Shown: positions 43,422 through 51,700 of the stretch, one piece after another
How the letters are laid out: every line of letters starts with the position of its first letter
Position numbering within the stretch: the stretch's first letter is position 1
DNA from: Rhodococcus sovatensis
GTDB lineage: Bacteria > Actinomycetota > Actinomycetes > Mycobacteriales > Mycobacteriaceae
Direction: 5' to 3'
Length of the DNA: 64,000 nt
Assembly (NCBI RefSeq): GCF_037327425.1
Contig: NZ_CP147846.1
Location: forward strand, 3,348,001 to 3,412,000
The notes under the pieces: model-generated
Seen by the model: only the letters and a program-made list of their open reading frames with translations
Told to the model about the DNA's origin: nothing
The model's database searches: none
Position numbers and translations under genes: made by a program

Positions 43422-44349
43422 AAGACGCCTTGATCGAGTTGTCGTGCAAGATCTCTCGTTCACGCTCGGTCAACCCGAGCTTGTCCACGAGAGCAGCGAA
43501 GTTGTCGTCGACGTAGCCGCCGAAGTAGGCGGGATCGTCGGAGTTCACAGTGACGATCAATCCACGTTCGATCATCTGCCTGATCGGGTGATCGGCAAGA
43601 TCGTCGTACACCTTGAGGCGCACGTTCGACAACGGGCACACCGTCAGCGGGATTTCCTCCTCGACAAGACGATTCACCAACGCATCGTCTTCGAGGCAGC
43701 GGACTCCGTGGTCGATCCGCTCGACGCCGAGGAGATCGAGAGCTTCCCAGATGTACTCGGCTGGACCTTCTTCTCCCGCATGTGCGACGACGTGCAATCC
43801 CTCGGCACGTGCCTTCGCGAACACATCCACGAACAGCGACGGCGGAAACCCTGCCTCGGCGGAATCCAGTCCGAGCCCGATGATCGGCGCGTCCAACGCC
43901 AGTAGATCGTCCAACAACTTGTTGGCATGCAACACCGGCTGGTCCCGCAGGATCGACGCGATCAACCCGCTCGTGACCCCGAACTCCCGCTCACTCGACG
44001 ACGCCGCATCGGCCAACCCCTCGACGACGGCCTCCAACGCCACACCTCTCGATGTGTGTGCCTGCGGATCGAAGAATATCTCCGCATGCGTCACACCGCC
44101 CGCCGCCGCCCGACGGAAATATGCGCGCGCCAAGTCGGCGAAATCCTCGGCAGTTCGCAGCACCGAAGTGTTGGCGTAGTACAAGTTCAGAAACGACTGC
44201 AGATCCGTGAACTCGTACAACCCCCGCAGCTCATCGATGTCCGCATACGGCAACGTGATCCCGTTCCGCTCGGCGAACTCGAAAATCTGCGGGGGCTCGA
44301 GCGAACCCTCGATGTGCATGTGCAGTTCAGCGAGGGGAAGCGTAGTCAT
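43408..44349 (-). CDS. Adenine deaminase (ADE/Aah1-like, adenosine-deaminase superfamily)
   Basis: A 313-aa zinc hydrolase in purine salvage. The first metal motif is HMHIEGSLEP, the form typical of adenine aminohydrolases rather than HxHLDGA of adenosine deaminases. VVAHAGEEGP, RIDHGVR and NSDDPAYFGG follow. It should convert adenine to hypoxanthine. It lies 10 bases downstream of an enoyl-CoA hydratase gene on the same strand. It overlaps the convergent oxidoreductase gene by 14 bases. Confidence 0.85.
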   Translation of the reverse strand: MTTLPLAELHMHIEGSLEPPQIFEFAERNGITLPYADIDELRGLYEFTDLQSFLNLYYANTSVLRTAEDFADLARAYFRRAAAGGVTHAEIFFDPQAHTSRGVALEAVVEGLADAASSSEREFGVTSGLIASILRDQPVLHANKLLDDLLALDAPIIGLGLDSAEAGFPPSLFVDVFAKARAEGLHVVAHAGEEGPAEYIWEALDLLGVERIDHGVRCLEDDALVNRLVEEEIPLTVCPLSNVRLKVYDDLADHPIRQMIERGLIVTVNSDDPAYFGGYVDDNFAALVDKLGLTEREREILHDNSIKASFTSR

Positions 44350-44359
44350 CCCAACGACT

Positions 44360-45151
44360 CTACCGACCGGTGTACGTGGCCTTGCCCGGGCCGTCGGCCA
44401 GAAAACTCTTCACCGCACCGCGGAGGTCATCCGTCGCGAACAACTCCCCGGACACCTCGGAGGTGATCTCGTCCGCGTGCGCAATACCACCCGAACGCCA
44501 CGCTGCCACAATCTTTTTGGTGGCAGCGTGAGCCACCGTCGGACCGGCGGCCAACCGCTCGGTCAGGGAACGGGCCACCTCGTCGAGATTGTCTTCGATG
44601 GCGTTGACGACGCCCCACTCCTTCATCGTCTGGGCGTCGTAGAGGTCTCCCGTCATGACGAGCTCGCGTGCACGACCCGATCCGGCACGCTCCGCGAGAC
44701 GTTGCGGACCGCCCATCGACGGTGTCAACCCGACGACTGTTTCGACGAGACCGAACTTCGCTTTCGGGCTCGCGAGGATGATGTCGCAAGCGAGGGATAT
44801 CTCGAATGCGGCCGTCAGCGTCAGACCGTGTGCGGCGTAGACCACCGGGCAGGGCAGGGCTTCGAGTGGGTGCGTAATGCCGGCGATGAGTGTGCGCCAC
44901 AGATCGGCGCCCTGCTGCACGGTGAGTCCGTCGAATACGTGGACATCGACACCCGCTGAGTTCACCTTTCCTTCTGCGCGTAGCAGCACAGCGCGGGGTG
45001 GAGTTGCCGTCAGATCTGCGACATTCGCCATCACCGCGTCGAACATCTCTTGATCGAAGAGGTTGAGCGGTCCGTGGTCGAAGGTCAGGACGGCAACCTC
45101 GGCGCCGGCATCCGTGGTGTACCTGACGAGTGAAGTGGGTTGGTCAGCCAT
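44360..45151 (-). CDS. Enoyl-CoA hydratase/isomerase (crotonase family)
   Basis: A 263-aa crotonase. The oxyanion region is KVNSAGVDVHVF, and both usual acid/base glutamates seem kept (GLTLTAAFEISLACD and FGLVETVVGLTPSMGG). The substrate cannot be told. ATG 45151 is preferred to the 32-residue longer frame. It is divergent from an acyl-CoA dehydrogenase gene, so the two may act in one beta-oxidation-like route, and it precedes adenine deaminase by 10 bases. Confidence 0.88.
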   Translation of the reverse strand: MADQPTSLVRYTTDAGAEVAVLTFDHGPLNLFDQEMFDAVMANVADLTATPPRAVLLRAEGKVNSAGVDVHVFDGLTVQQGADLWRTLIAGITHPLEALPCPVVYAAHGLTLTAAFEISLACDIILASPKAKFGLVETVVGLTPSMGGPQRLAERAGSGRARELVMTGDLYDAQTMKEWGVVNAIEDNLDEVARSLTERLAAGPTVAHAATKKIVAAWRSGGIAHADEITSEVSGELFATDDLRGAVKSFLADGPGKATYTGR

Positions 45152-45236
45152 GAGTGCCAGAGTGCCATACGCTGCGTGCGCCGCAGTTACCGGCGAGTAA
45201 TGTCCGGTGGAGTTACCGTTACCTGGAGGAACACAT

Positions 45237-46382
45237 ATGAAGCGCACACTGTTCGACGCGGATCACGACGCATTCCGAGAATCCGCCCGCGAGTTCGTCG
45301 CTCGCATGATCACACCTCGCGAGGAGCAGCTCATCGAGCAGCGGTTCATCGACCGCGACATCTGGCTCGAAGCCGGCCGCAACGGGTTCCTCGGCCTGGA
45401 GGTTCCGGAAGAGTACGGCGGCAGCGGTGCCGAAGACTATCGCTTCAATGCAGTCCTCGGCGAGGAGCTCTCCCGTTCCAGCGCTGCAGTGGCGTCGTGT
45501 TTCGGTATCCACGTCGACATCGTCGCGCCGTACCTCGTGGGGCTCACCACCGAAGAACAGAAGAAGCGGTGGCTGCCGGGATTCTGCAGCGGCGAGTTGT
45601 TGACCGCGATCGCCATGACCGAACCGTCGGGCGGATCCGACCTGGCCGCGCTGAAGACCACCGCGGTCAAAGACGGCGACGACTTCATCATCAACGGTTC
45701 CAAGACGTTCATCACTAACGGCAACAGCGCCGACCTGGTCATCGTCGCGACTCGGACGACGCCGGAGAAGAAGGCGAAGGGAATCACGCTCTTCGCCGTC
45801 GAGAACGGCACCGAGGGCTTCTCGCGCGGCCGCAAGCTCGACAAGGTGGGTCAGCCCGAGTCCGACACTGCAGAGCTGTTCTTCGAGAACGTACGCGTGC
45901 CGTCGGCCAATATGATCGGTGAATTCGATGGCGGCTTCATCCACATGATGCAGCTCCTGCCCCAGGAACGCATCAGCTGCGCAGTCGCCAACCTCGGCCA
46001 GACGCGCCCGATCCTCGAAGAAACGATTCAGTACGCCAAGGACCGAAAAGCATTCGGTCAGCAGATCGGCTCACTGCAGTGGAACAAATTCCTGCTCGCC
46101 GAGCTTGTCACCAAACTCGATGTGGCACAGGCGTTCGTGGACAACTGCATCGACGCCCACTGCAGGGGTGAGCTCACCGCGATCGATGCAGCCAAGGCGA
46201 AATGGTGGACCTCGCAGGTCCAGAACGAGATCCTCGACCACTGCGTCCAGCTACACGGCGGCTACGGATTCATGAACGAGTACCGAGCAGCCCGTGCATG
46301 GAAGGACGCTCGGGTCACGAAGATCTGGGCCGGTTCCAACGAGATCATGAAGGAACTCATCGGCCGGGACCTGGGCCTGTAA
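45237..46382 (+). CDS. Acyl-CoA dehydrogenase (FadE)
   Basis: A 381-aa flavoprotein with AIAMTEPSGGSDLAALKTTA (FAD site) and IWAGSNEIMKELIGRDLGL at the end, a long-chain acyl-CoA dehydrogenase pattern. GGAGGA lies 8 bases before ATG 45237. It catalyses the first step of fatty acyl-CoA degradation. It is divergent from the enoyl-CoA hydratase gene, which would do the second step. Repeat copy G follows 5 bases after its stop. Confidence 0.92.
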   Translation: MKRTLFDADHDAFRESAREFVARMITPREEQLIEQRFIDRDIWLEAGRNGFLGLEVPEEYGGSGAEDYRFNAVLGEELSRSSAAVASCFGIHVDIVAPYLVGLTTEEQKKRWLPGFCSGELLTAIAMTEPSGGSDLAALKTTAVKDGDDFIINGSKTFITNGNSADLVIVATRTTPEKKAKGITLFAVENGTEGFSRGRKLDKVGQPESDTAELFFENVRVPSANMIGEFDGGFIHMMQLLPQERISCAVANLGQTRPILEETIQYAKDRKAFGQQIGSLQWNKFLLAELVTKLDVAQAFVDNCIDAHCRGELTAIDAAKAKWWTSQVQNEILDHCVQLHGGYGFMNEYRAARAWKDARVTKIWAGSNEIMKELIGRDLGL

Positions 46383-46387
46383 ACCCC

Positions 46388-46445
46388 TAGTGGCATGGTT
46401 ATGCGCACTCTGGTGCACATAACCATGCCACTGGGCCGGAGGCCC
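46388..46445. repeat. Dispersed palindromic element, copy G
   Basis: A 20-bp stem (46389-46408 and 46413-46432, 19 pairs) with only a 4-base loop, then the satellite GGGCC-GGA-GGCCC (46433-46445). This is the best stem of the family. It follows the acyl-CoA dehydrogenase stop and precedes a second unrelated hairpin at 46457. Confidence 0.9.
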
Positions 46446-46456
46446 TGAACAGCACG

Positions 46457-46498
46457 AAGGCCGGATACTCAGGAATTGCTTCCTATGTATCCGGCCTT
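46457..46498. terminator. Two-tier hairpin terminator upstream of convergent cspA
   Basis: The outer arms AAGGCCGGATAC (46457-46468) and 46487-46498 are perfect. Inside is a second small stem AGGAA-TTGC-TTCCT. It lies between the acyl-CoA dehydrogenase and the cold-shock gene and probably ends both transcripts. Confidence 0.75.
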
Positions 46499-46563
46499 CG
46501 AGAAACCTCAACTGAAGACAGCGTCAAGCCGTCAGCAATTTCGGGTGGCGATCCTTTAGGGGA

Positions 46564-46767
46564 TCAGATAGCGCGAACGCCTGTGGCCTGGGGGCCCTTC
46601 TGGCCCTGGCCGACCTCGAACTCCACGCGCTGACCCTCGTCGAGCGACTTGAAGCCAGTTCCCTGGATCTCCGAGTAGTGAACGAACACGTCAGGTCCGC
46701 CACCGTCCTGCTCGATGAAGCCGAAGCCCTTTTCGCCGTTGAACCACTTAACACTGCCCTGCGTCAT
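46564..46767 (-). CDS. cspA: Cold-shock protein (CspA family)
   Basis: A 67-aa single-domain OB-fold RNA/DNA chaperone: MTQGSVKWFNGEKGFGFIEQ with RNP1 (KGFGFI) and RNP2 (VFVHY). AGAAGG lies 8 bases before the ATG. Roughly 150 bases of non-coding sequence precede it, enough for a regulated 5' leader as in other cold-shock genes. Confidence 0.96.
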   Translation of the reverse strand: MTQGSVKWFNGEKGFGFIEQDGGGPDVFVHYSEIQGTGFKSLDEGQRVEFEVGQGQKGPQATGVRAI

Positions 46768-46915
46768 ACCGTAAACCTTCTGTAGCGAGCTGGACCTTCA
46801 CGTCGAAGCTCCAATCTCATTTCCCGATCATGCCATCCAAACGCCCATTGCGATACGTCGGGGGCGAAAAAAATCGATAGCTCGGTTTTTCGGGCGGCAA
46901 GATAGCCTGTTCGAG

Positions 46916-47632
46916 GTGGATTCACATCATCACGACATCATCCGCCTCGCGTGGTCCAGGCGCCTCGGCCTGGAGGATTCGGCACTGCGCCCCTCCCACC
47001 GCCACATCGAAATCGACAACAATGCGACGTCCGTCACATTTGTGCGTCTCGGCGACGCGAGCGCCCTCATCGGACCCGAAAACCTTGTGTCCGCGTCGAC
47101 GAACTCGTGGGCATCGGCGTACACGGACGACGAACTGTCCGAGCGCGGTGTACTGGGCACGCTCGGAACTGGACGCAGCCACGGCCCGGTAGTTCTGTAC
47201 TTCGCCGGCGACATCGGGACGAGCATCGACCGCCACGACCCGCTGATCTCGCACGAACTGTCCCACGTGCTCGCACTCGAAGCCACGTGTGCTCCCGACG
47301 ATGTCATCGCGGCCGACCTGACCCGCAAGCGATCGTGGTTCACGGTGCTCAGCGACGACGAACCAGCCGACACCGCTCAGCCTCTCGCGACCGCTGCCTA
47401 TCTGGAATGGGAGGGTGTGCTCGCCGATGTCGGCGTATTGACTGCGCCCGATGCCCGACGGCAAGGCAACGGTCAGGTCGTCGCGCGCCTGGCCACCAAC
47501 GATGCCTTCGACGAGGGCATGATTCCGCAATGGCGCACCAACGCCGAGAACGGGACTTCCCGACGCCTCGCCGCACGACTCGGCTACGAGCAATGGGGCG
47601 TGTTCGTGTCGGTCGAGCTCTCCGGTACGTAG
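46916..47632 (+). CDS. GNAT-family N-acetyltransferase
   Basis: A 238-aa protein whose C-terminal part has the GNAT acetyl-CoA loop in DVGVLTAPDARRQGNGQVV (motif A, R/Q-x-x-G-x-G/A form) and a final beta strand GYEQWGVFVSVEL. The N-terminal half is divergent. GTG 46916 is used. The acetylated substrate is unknown. The next gene begins 9 bases later. Confidence 0.78.
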   Translation: MDSHHHDIIRLAWSRRLGLEDSALRPSHRHIEIDNNATSVTFVRLGDASALIGPENLVSASTNSWASAYTDDELSERGVLGTLGTGRSHGPVVLYFAGDIGTSIDRHDPLISHELSHVLALEATCAPDDVIAADLTRKRSWFTVLSDDEPADTAQPLATAAYLEWEGVLADVGVLTAPDARRQGNGQVVARLATNDAFDEGMIPQWRTNAENGTSRRLAARLGYEQWGVFVSVELSGT

Positions 47633-47641
47633 GTTGAAGAT

Positions 47642-48649
47642 ATGACGTATGTAGAGAACGGTGAGGAATTCACGCGCGACACCAACTACATCGAAACGCG
47701 CATCACCGCGGACGGTCGCGACGGCTATCCCGTCGAACCCGGCCGCTACCGGCTGATCGCGGCGCGAGCGTGCCCGTGGGCGCATCGCTCGATCATCGTG
47801 CGGCGACTACTCGGCCTGGAAGGTGCTATTTCACTTGGCATTCCGGGACCGACCCACGACCCCCGCAGCTGGAACTTCGAGGAGGAACCGGGCGGAGTCG
47901 ATGCGGTGCTGAAGATCCCTCGACTGCAGGACGCCTACTTCGCCCGCTTTCCCGACTATCCGCGCGGAATCACCGTGCCCGCGTTCGTCGAGATCGAGAC
48001 AGGCCGGGTTGTCACCAACAACTACCCGCAAATGACGCTGGACATGTCGACGGAGTGGACCCAATACCACCGCGAGGGCGCTCCCGCCCTGTACCCCGAA
48101 GCTCTGCGCGGCGAGATCGACGAGGTCGCCGAAAGAGTGTTCCGCGAGGTGAACAACGGTGTCTACCGATGTGGATTCGCCGGATCGCAGACGGCGTACG
48201 ACGAGGCCTACGACCGTCTGTTCACTGCCATGGACTGGCTTGTAGAACGACTCGCGAACCAGCGCTACCTCGTCGGCGACACAATTACCGAAGCCGACGT
48301 GAGACTCTTCACGACACTTGTGCGGTTCGACGCCGTCTACCATGGCCACTTCAAGTGCAACCGCACCAAACTGACCGAGATTCCGGTCCTGTGGAACTAC
48401 GCCCGCGACCTGTTTCAGACACCGGGCTTCGGCGACACTGTCGACTTCGATCACATCAAGCGGCACTACTACGAGGTCCACACCGATATCAACCCGACCG
48501 GAATCGTCCCCCGAGGCCCGGACCTGCACGGGTGGCTGGAACCGCACGGTCGTGAGCTACTGGGCGGCCGACCGTTCGGCGACGGCACTCCCCCGCCTCC
48601 ACCGAAGGCCTACGAGCGCGTTCCCGCCGGTCACTGGGTGCCCGCGTAG
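47642..48649 (+). CDS. Xi-class glutathione-transferase-like protein (S-glutathionyl-hydroquinone reductase family)
   Basis: A 335-aa thioredoxin-fold plus alpha-helical transferase. The active site is AARACPWAHRSIIVRRLLG; Cys in CPWAH is the catalytic residue of the YqjG/GS-HQR family. This family removes thiol adducts from hydroquinones. Actinobacteria lack glutathione, so mycothiol is the likely thiol. It follows a GNAT gene by 9 bases and overlaps the convergent VOC gene by 19. Confidence 0.9.
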   Translation: MTYVENGEEFTRDTNYIETRITADGRDGYPVEPGRYRLIAARACPWAHRSIIVRRLLGLEGAISLGIPGPTHDPRSWNFEEEPGGVDAVLKIPRLQDAYFARFPDYPRGITVPAFVEIETGRVVTNNYPQMTLDMSTEWTQYHREGAPALYPEALRGEIDEVAERVFREVNNGVYRCGFAGSQTAYDEAYDRLFTAMDWLVERLANQRYLVGDTITEADVRLFTTLVRFDAVYHGHFKCNRTKLTEIPVLWNYARDLFQTPGFGDTVDFDHIKRHYYEVHTDINPTGIVPRGPDLHGWLEPHGRELLGGRPFGDGTPPPPPKAYERVPAGHWVPA

Positions 48650-49023
48650 GTTCCGAAGCTCCAGTGGACTCCCTCGGCGTCTCGGCAGGTGAAACCGCGA
48701 CTGCCGTAGTCCTCCTCGCGTAGCCCCCGGGTGAGCTTGGCACCGGCGGCCACGACGCGATCGTGAACAGAGTCGGGGTCGGCGGTGACGACGTAGACGC
48801 TGCCCACTCCGGCGGGCAGGCCGGCGATCGCGCTGTCGGGCCGGACGCTGCCGAGCATCACCCCGCCGCCCTCCGGCCAGCGCAATTCGGCGTGGTCGAC
48901 CTCTTTGCCTTCGCCGTGCACAACTACTTCCTCGAAGCCGAGCACATCGACGATGAAGCGGATCGCAGCGTGCGCGTCCGAGTAGCACAAGCACGGCCAG
49001 ACGTTCGTTCTCGTATCGCTCAT
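48631..49023 (-). CDS. VOC-superfamily (glyoxalase/bleomycin-resistance-like) protein
   Basis: A 130-aa protein with the two beta-alpha-beta-beta-beta repeats of the VOC fold (WPCLCYSDAHAAIRFIVDVLGFEEV, then VYVVTADPDSVHDRVVAAGAKL and GSRGFTCRDAEGVHWSFG). Members bind antibiotics or act as dioxygenases or glyoxalases. ATG 49023 is chosen. It is probably co-transcribed with the AraC-type regulator 19 bases upstream. Confidence 0.83.
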   Translation of the reverse strand: MSDTRTNVWPCLCYSDAHAAIRFIVDVLGFEEVVVHGEGKEVDHAELRWPEGGGVMLGSVRPDSAIAGLPAGVGSVYVVTADPDSVHDRVVAAGAKLTRGLREEDYGSRGFTCRDAEGVHWSFGTYAGTQ

Positions 49024-49042
49024 GCCCGCAATGCTGCCCGCA

Positions 49043-49873
49043 TCACGAGCCGCGGTCTTGGATGAATGGGAACTGCTCGTTTCGACGCCAGCGTGACGGC
49101 GACAACCCGGCGAGATCACGCCAGTCCCGAGCCATGTGCGCCTGGTCGTAGTACCCGCAGAGCGCAGCGACGTCGGCGAGCGGTGGGATGTTGGGGCGTC
49201 TGAGCACCTGGTGTGACCTGTCGAATCGGGCGATCCGCGCCGAGTCCTTCGGACCGACGCCGAACTCTGCGGTGAAGCGGTTGACCAGATGTCGGCGGCT
49301 CCACCCGATCTGCGACGCCACATCACCGACACGGACCATCCCTTCCGTGTGCACCAACAGCCTCCATACCTCGGCGAGAGTCGGATCGAGCTCATGGTCG
49401 CCGCGGGACCTGCACAGAATCTCGTCGACGATGTCGAACCGGCCACTCCACGAATCCTCGGCCGCGATCCGATCCGTCAACTCCTGTGTGTCGGGCAGCA
49501 CTTCACGCAAGTCGACCATCCAGTCACCCAGCGCCGATGTCGGTATGCCGAACAGCGCCCGCGCGCCGGCAGGTGTGAATGACAACTGAATGCCGTGCTG
49601 GTTGCCGTCGTGCGCGATGGTCACCGGTTCTACCGAGATCCCGCTCGCGAGCGATTCGAACGCACACGATCCTTGGCGAGGCGAATCCGCGATGTCCAGC
49701 TGTGAATCGATAGTCAGGATCACGGTCAGGTTCGGACTCGGCATGCCGACGTGGATTCCTGGTTCGAAGCCCGACAGCCGGTAGCCGTCGTACGACGCCA
49801 CATACGGACGCAGGCGAGCGGTGGGCGCCCGCTGGGCACCGTCGGAGTGACCCACCTGGACCTTGTCAGCCAT
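49043..49873 (-). CDS. AraC-family transcriptional regulator
   Basis: A 276-aa protein with a C-terminal double helix-turn-helix: VGDVASQIGWSRRHLVNRF and LADVAALCGYYDQAHMARDW. The N-terminal half is a sensor of unknown ligand. ATG 49873 is used; a longer frame from 49909 is less likely. The VOC gene follows on the same strand. Confidence 0.87.
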   Translation of the reverse strand: MADKVQVGHSDGAQRAPTARLRPYVASYDGYRLSGFEPGIHVGMPSPNLTVILTIDSQLDIADSPRQGSCAFESLASGISVEPVTIAHDGNQHGIQLSFTPAGARALFGIPTSALGDWMVDLREVLPDTQELTDRIAAEDSWSGRFDIVDEILCRSRGDHELDPTLAEVWRLLVHTEGMVRVGDVASQIGWSRRHLVNRFTAEFGVGPKDSARIARFDRSHQVLRRPNIPPLADVAALCGYYDQAHMARDWRDLAGLSPSRWRRNEQFPFIQDRGS

Positions 49874-49960
49874 GATCGCAGCGTAGAACCGTAGGCAAAC
49901 GGGTAGCAATGGGTTCTAAGGACCGCACAAGCCGGTACGACACACGAACGGGGACCGCCG

Positions 49961-50713
49961 ATGGCGAAGAACAAGATGGACGAGGTCGAGGTCATCAAGG
50001 AGGGCGGGCGGCTGGAGAAATCACTCGTCGCCATCCTCGACAACGCCAGCCGTCTGCAGGGGCCTGCGGTCGAGAAGTACGTCGCGTACATGCGTCGGGC
50101 ACACCCGAACGACACACCCGCTCAGTTGATCGAACGGTTGGAGAACCGGTTCATTCTCGCTGTGACGGGAAGTGGAAGTGCCGTCGGCGGTGCTGCTGCC
50201 ATTCCCGGACTCGGTACTGTCGCCTCCCTCGCTGCGGTCGGCGCCGAAACCGCGTTCTTCATCGAGTCCTCGGCCCTTCTCACGCTGTCGGTGGCGTCCG
50301 TGCACGGCATCCCCGTGCACGACCACCAGCAACGCCGTGCACTCGTCCTCGCGGTGGCGCTGGGTGAATCGGGCATGCAGATCGTGCAGAAAACAGTGGG
50401 CAGCTCAGCGAAGAACTGGGGACCGTTGGTCATGTCGCGAATACCCGGCGGCGCAATGACGAACATGAACAAGTCGCTGGTCAAGAAGTTCGTCCAGAAA
50501 TACCTCGCGAAACGCAGCGCACTGCTGTTCGGCAAGCTCCTGCCCGCGGGAATCGGCGCCGTCATCGGCGGGGCGGGCAACCGTGTCATCGGAAAAGGCG
50601 TCGTCCGCAATTCGCGGGAAGCGTTCGGACCGGCTCCGAGGTCGTGGCCCGAAAGCCGAATCATCGAACCCGATCCCGATGGAATTCTCGAGCGACGTCG
50701 AGACGTTGAGTGA
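49961..50713 (+). CDS. EcsC-like conserved actinobacterial protein with hydrophobic segments
   Basis: A 250-aa protein of unknown function. A charged N-terminus (KYVAYMRRAHPNDTPAQLIERLE) is followed by Gly/Ala-rich hydrophobic segments (AVGGAAAIPGLGTVASLAAV, ESSALLTLSVASVHG), and a C-terminal glycine-rich segment (LLPAGIGAVIGGAGNRVIG). It resembles EcsC-type proteins, which are membrane-associated. The following LLM gene starts 4 bases after its stop, so the two are probably co-expressed. Confidence 0.6.
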   Translation: MAKNKMDEVEVIKEGGRLEKSLVAILDNASRLQGPAVEKYVAYMRRAHPNDTPAQLIERLENRFILAVTGSGSAVGGAAAIPGLGTVASLAAVGAETAFFIESSALLTLSVASVHGIPVHDHQQRRALVLAVALGESGMQIVQKTVGSSAKNWGPLVMSRIPGGAMTNMNKSLVKKFVQKYLAKRSALLFGKLLPAGIGAVIGGAGNRVIGKGVVRNSREAFGPAPRSWPESRIIEPDPDGILERRRDVE

Positions 50714-50717
50714 ACCC

Positions 50718-51557
50718 ATGACCACCGACACACCTGACCTCGGCACGTTCGGCATCTGGCGACACTTCTCGGGTATCCCACCCGAGTTGGCTCGACTGAT
50801 CGAAACCTCCGGCTACGGCACCATTTGGCTCGGAGGCTCACCCCCGGCAGATCTCACGTCGGTAGAAGAGGTACTCGACGCGACCGAGTCGGTAATCGTC
50901 GCTACCGGCATCGTCAACATCTGGTCGGCAGCGGCACCCGCGGTTGCCGAGTCGTTCCACCGCATCGACAGCAAACATCCAGGCAGATTCCTCCTCGGGA
51001 TCGGCGCAGGACACCCCGAGGCGACGCAGGAGTATCAGAAGCCGTACGACGCCCTGGTGGGCTACCTCGACGCGTTGGACGAGGGCGGTGTCCCCGTCGA
51101 ACGGCGCGTTCTCGCTGCCCTGGGACCGAAGGTGCTGAAGCTGTCCGCCAGTCGAAGCGCTGGTGCGCACCCGTATCTGACGACGCCCGAGCACACCGCC
51201 GAAGCCCATGCAATCCTCGGCCCTGACAAGATTCTGGCGCCCGAGCACAAGGTCGTCCTCGAATCGGATCCGGTGAAGGCCCGAGAGATCGGCCGCCCGC
51301 CGGTGAACAATCCGTACCTACACTTGCGGAACTACACGAACAATTTGAAGCGCCTCGGCTACTCCGAAGAAGAGATTGCAGACGGTGGCAGCGACCGGCT
51401 GATCGACGCCCTCGTCGCCCACGGCGACGCGGATTCCATCGCCGACCGGCTTCGCCAGCACCTTCACGCGGGCGCATCGCACGTGACGCTGCACTCGTTG
51501 CCCGACGGCGGCGACCCGTCACAGACGTATCGTGAGGTCGCAGCGGCGCTGCGCTAG
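50718..51557 (+). CDS. LLM-class F420-dependent oxidoreductase
   Basis: A 279-aa luciferase-like TIM-barrel enzyme. HPGRFLLGIGAGHPEATQEY is the typical LLM block, and actinobacterial members of this size use coenzyme F420. The substrate is unknown. It starts 4 bases after the EcsC-like gene (ATG 50718). Confidence 0.87.
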   Translation: MTTDTPDLGTFGIWRHFSGIPPELARLIETSGYGTIWLGGSPPADLTSVEEVLDATESVIVATGIVNIWSAAAPAVAESFHRIDSKHPGRFLLGIGAGHPEATQEYQKPYDALVGYLDALDEGGVPVERRVLAALGPKVLKLSASRSAGAHPYLTTPEHTAEAHAILGPDKILAPEHKVVLESDPVKAREIGRPPVNNPYLHLRNYTNNLKRLGYSEEEIADGGSDRLIDALVAHGDADSIADRLRQHLHAGASHVTLHSLPDGGDPSQTYREVAAALR

Positions 51558-51634
51558 CCCAACAACTCCCCGCGCACAACTCCCCGCCCTGACTCACTGA
51601 CTCACTGACGCGACAACTTCGGTGAAGCCGTAAT

Positions 51635-51668
51635 CTCGTACCGGGCCGGAATTCCGGCCCGGTACGAG
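51635..51668. promoter_or_regulatory. Perfect 34-base palindrome upstream of an ABC exporter gene
   Basis: Bases 51635-51668 equal their own reverse complement; each half is CTCGTACCGGGCCGGAA. No loop separates the halves. TTGACA follows directly at 51670-51675. It can be a strong RNA hairpin terminating the LLM transcript, or a large operator just upstream of the exporter promoter. Confidence 0.75.
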
Positions 51669-51700
51669 GTTGACATTCACGGCCGGGGGGAATCGCTCAT

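Noticed and set aside
46551..46566. A small hairpin GATCC-TTTAGG-GGATC at the end of cspA
   Set aside because: The stem has five pairs at most and overlaps the stop codon region; the stronger hairpin at 46457-46498 explains termination better.
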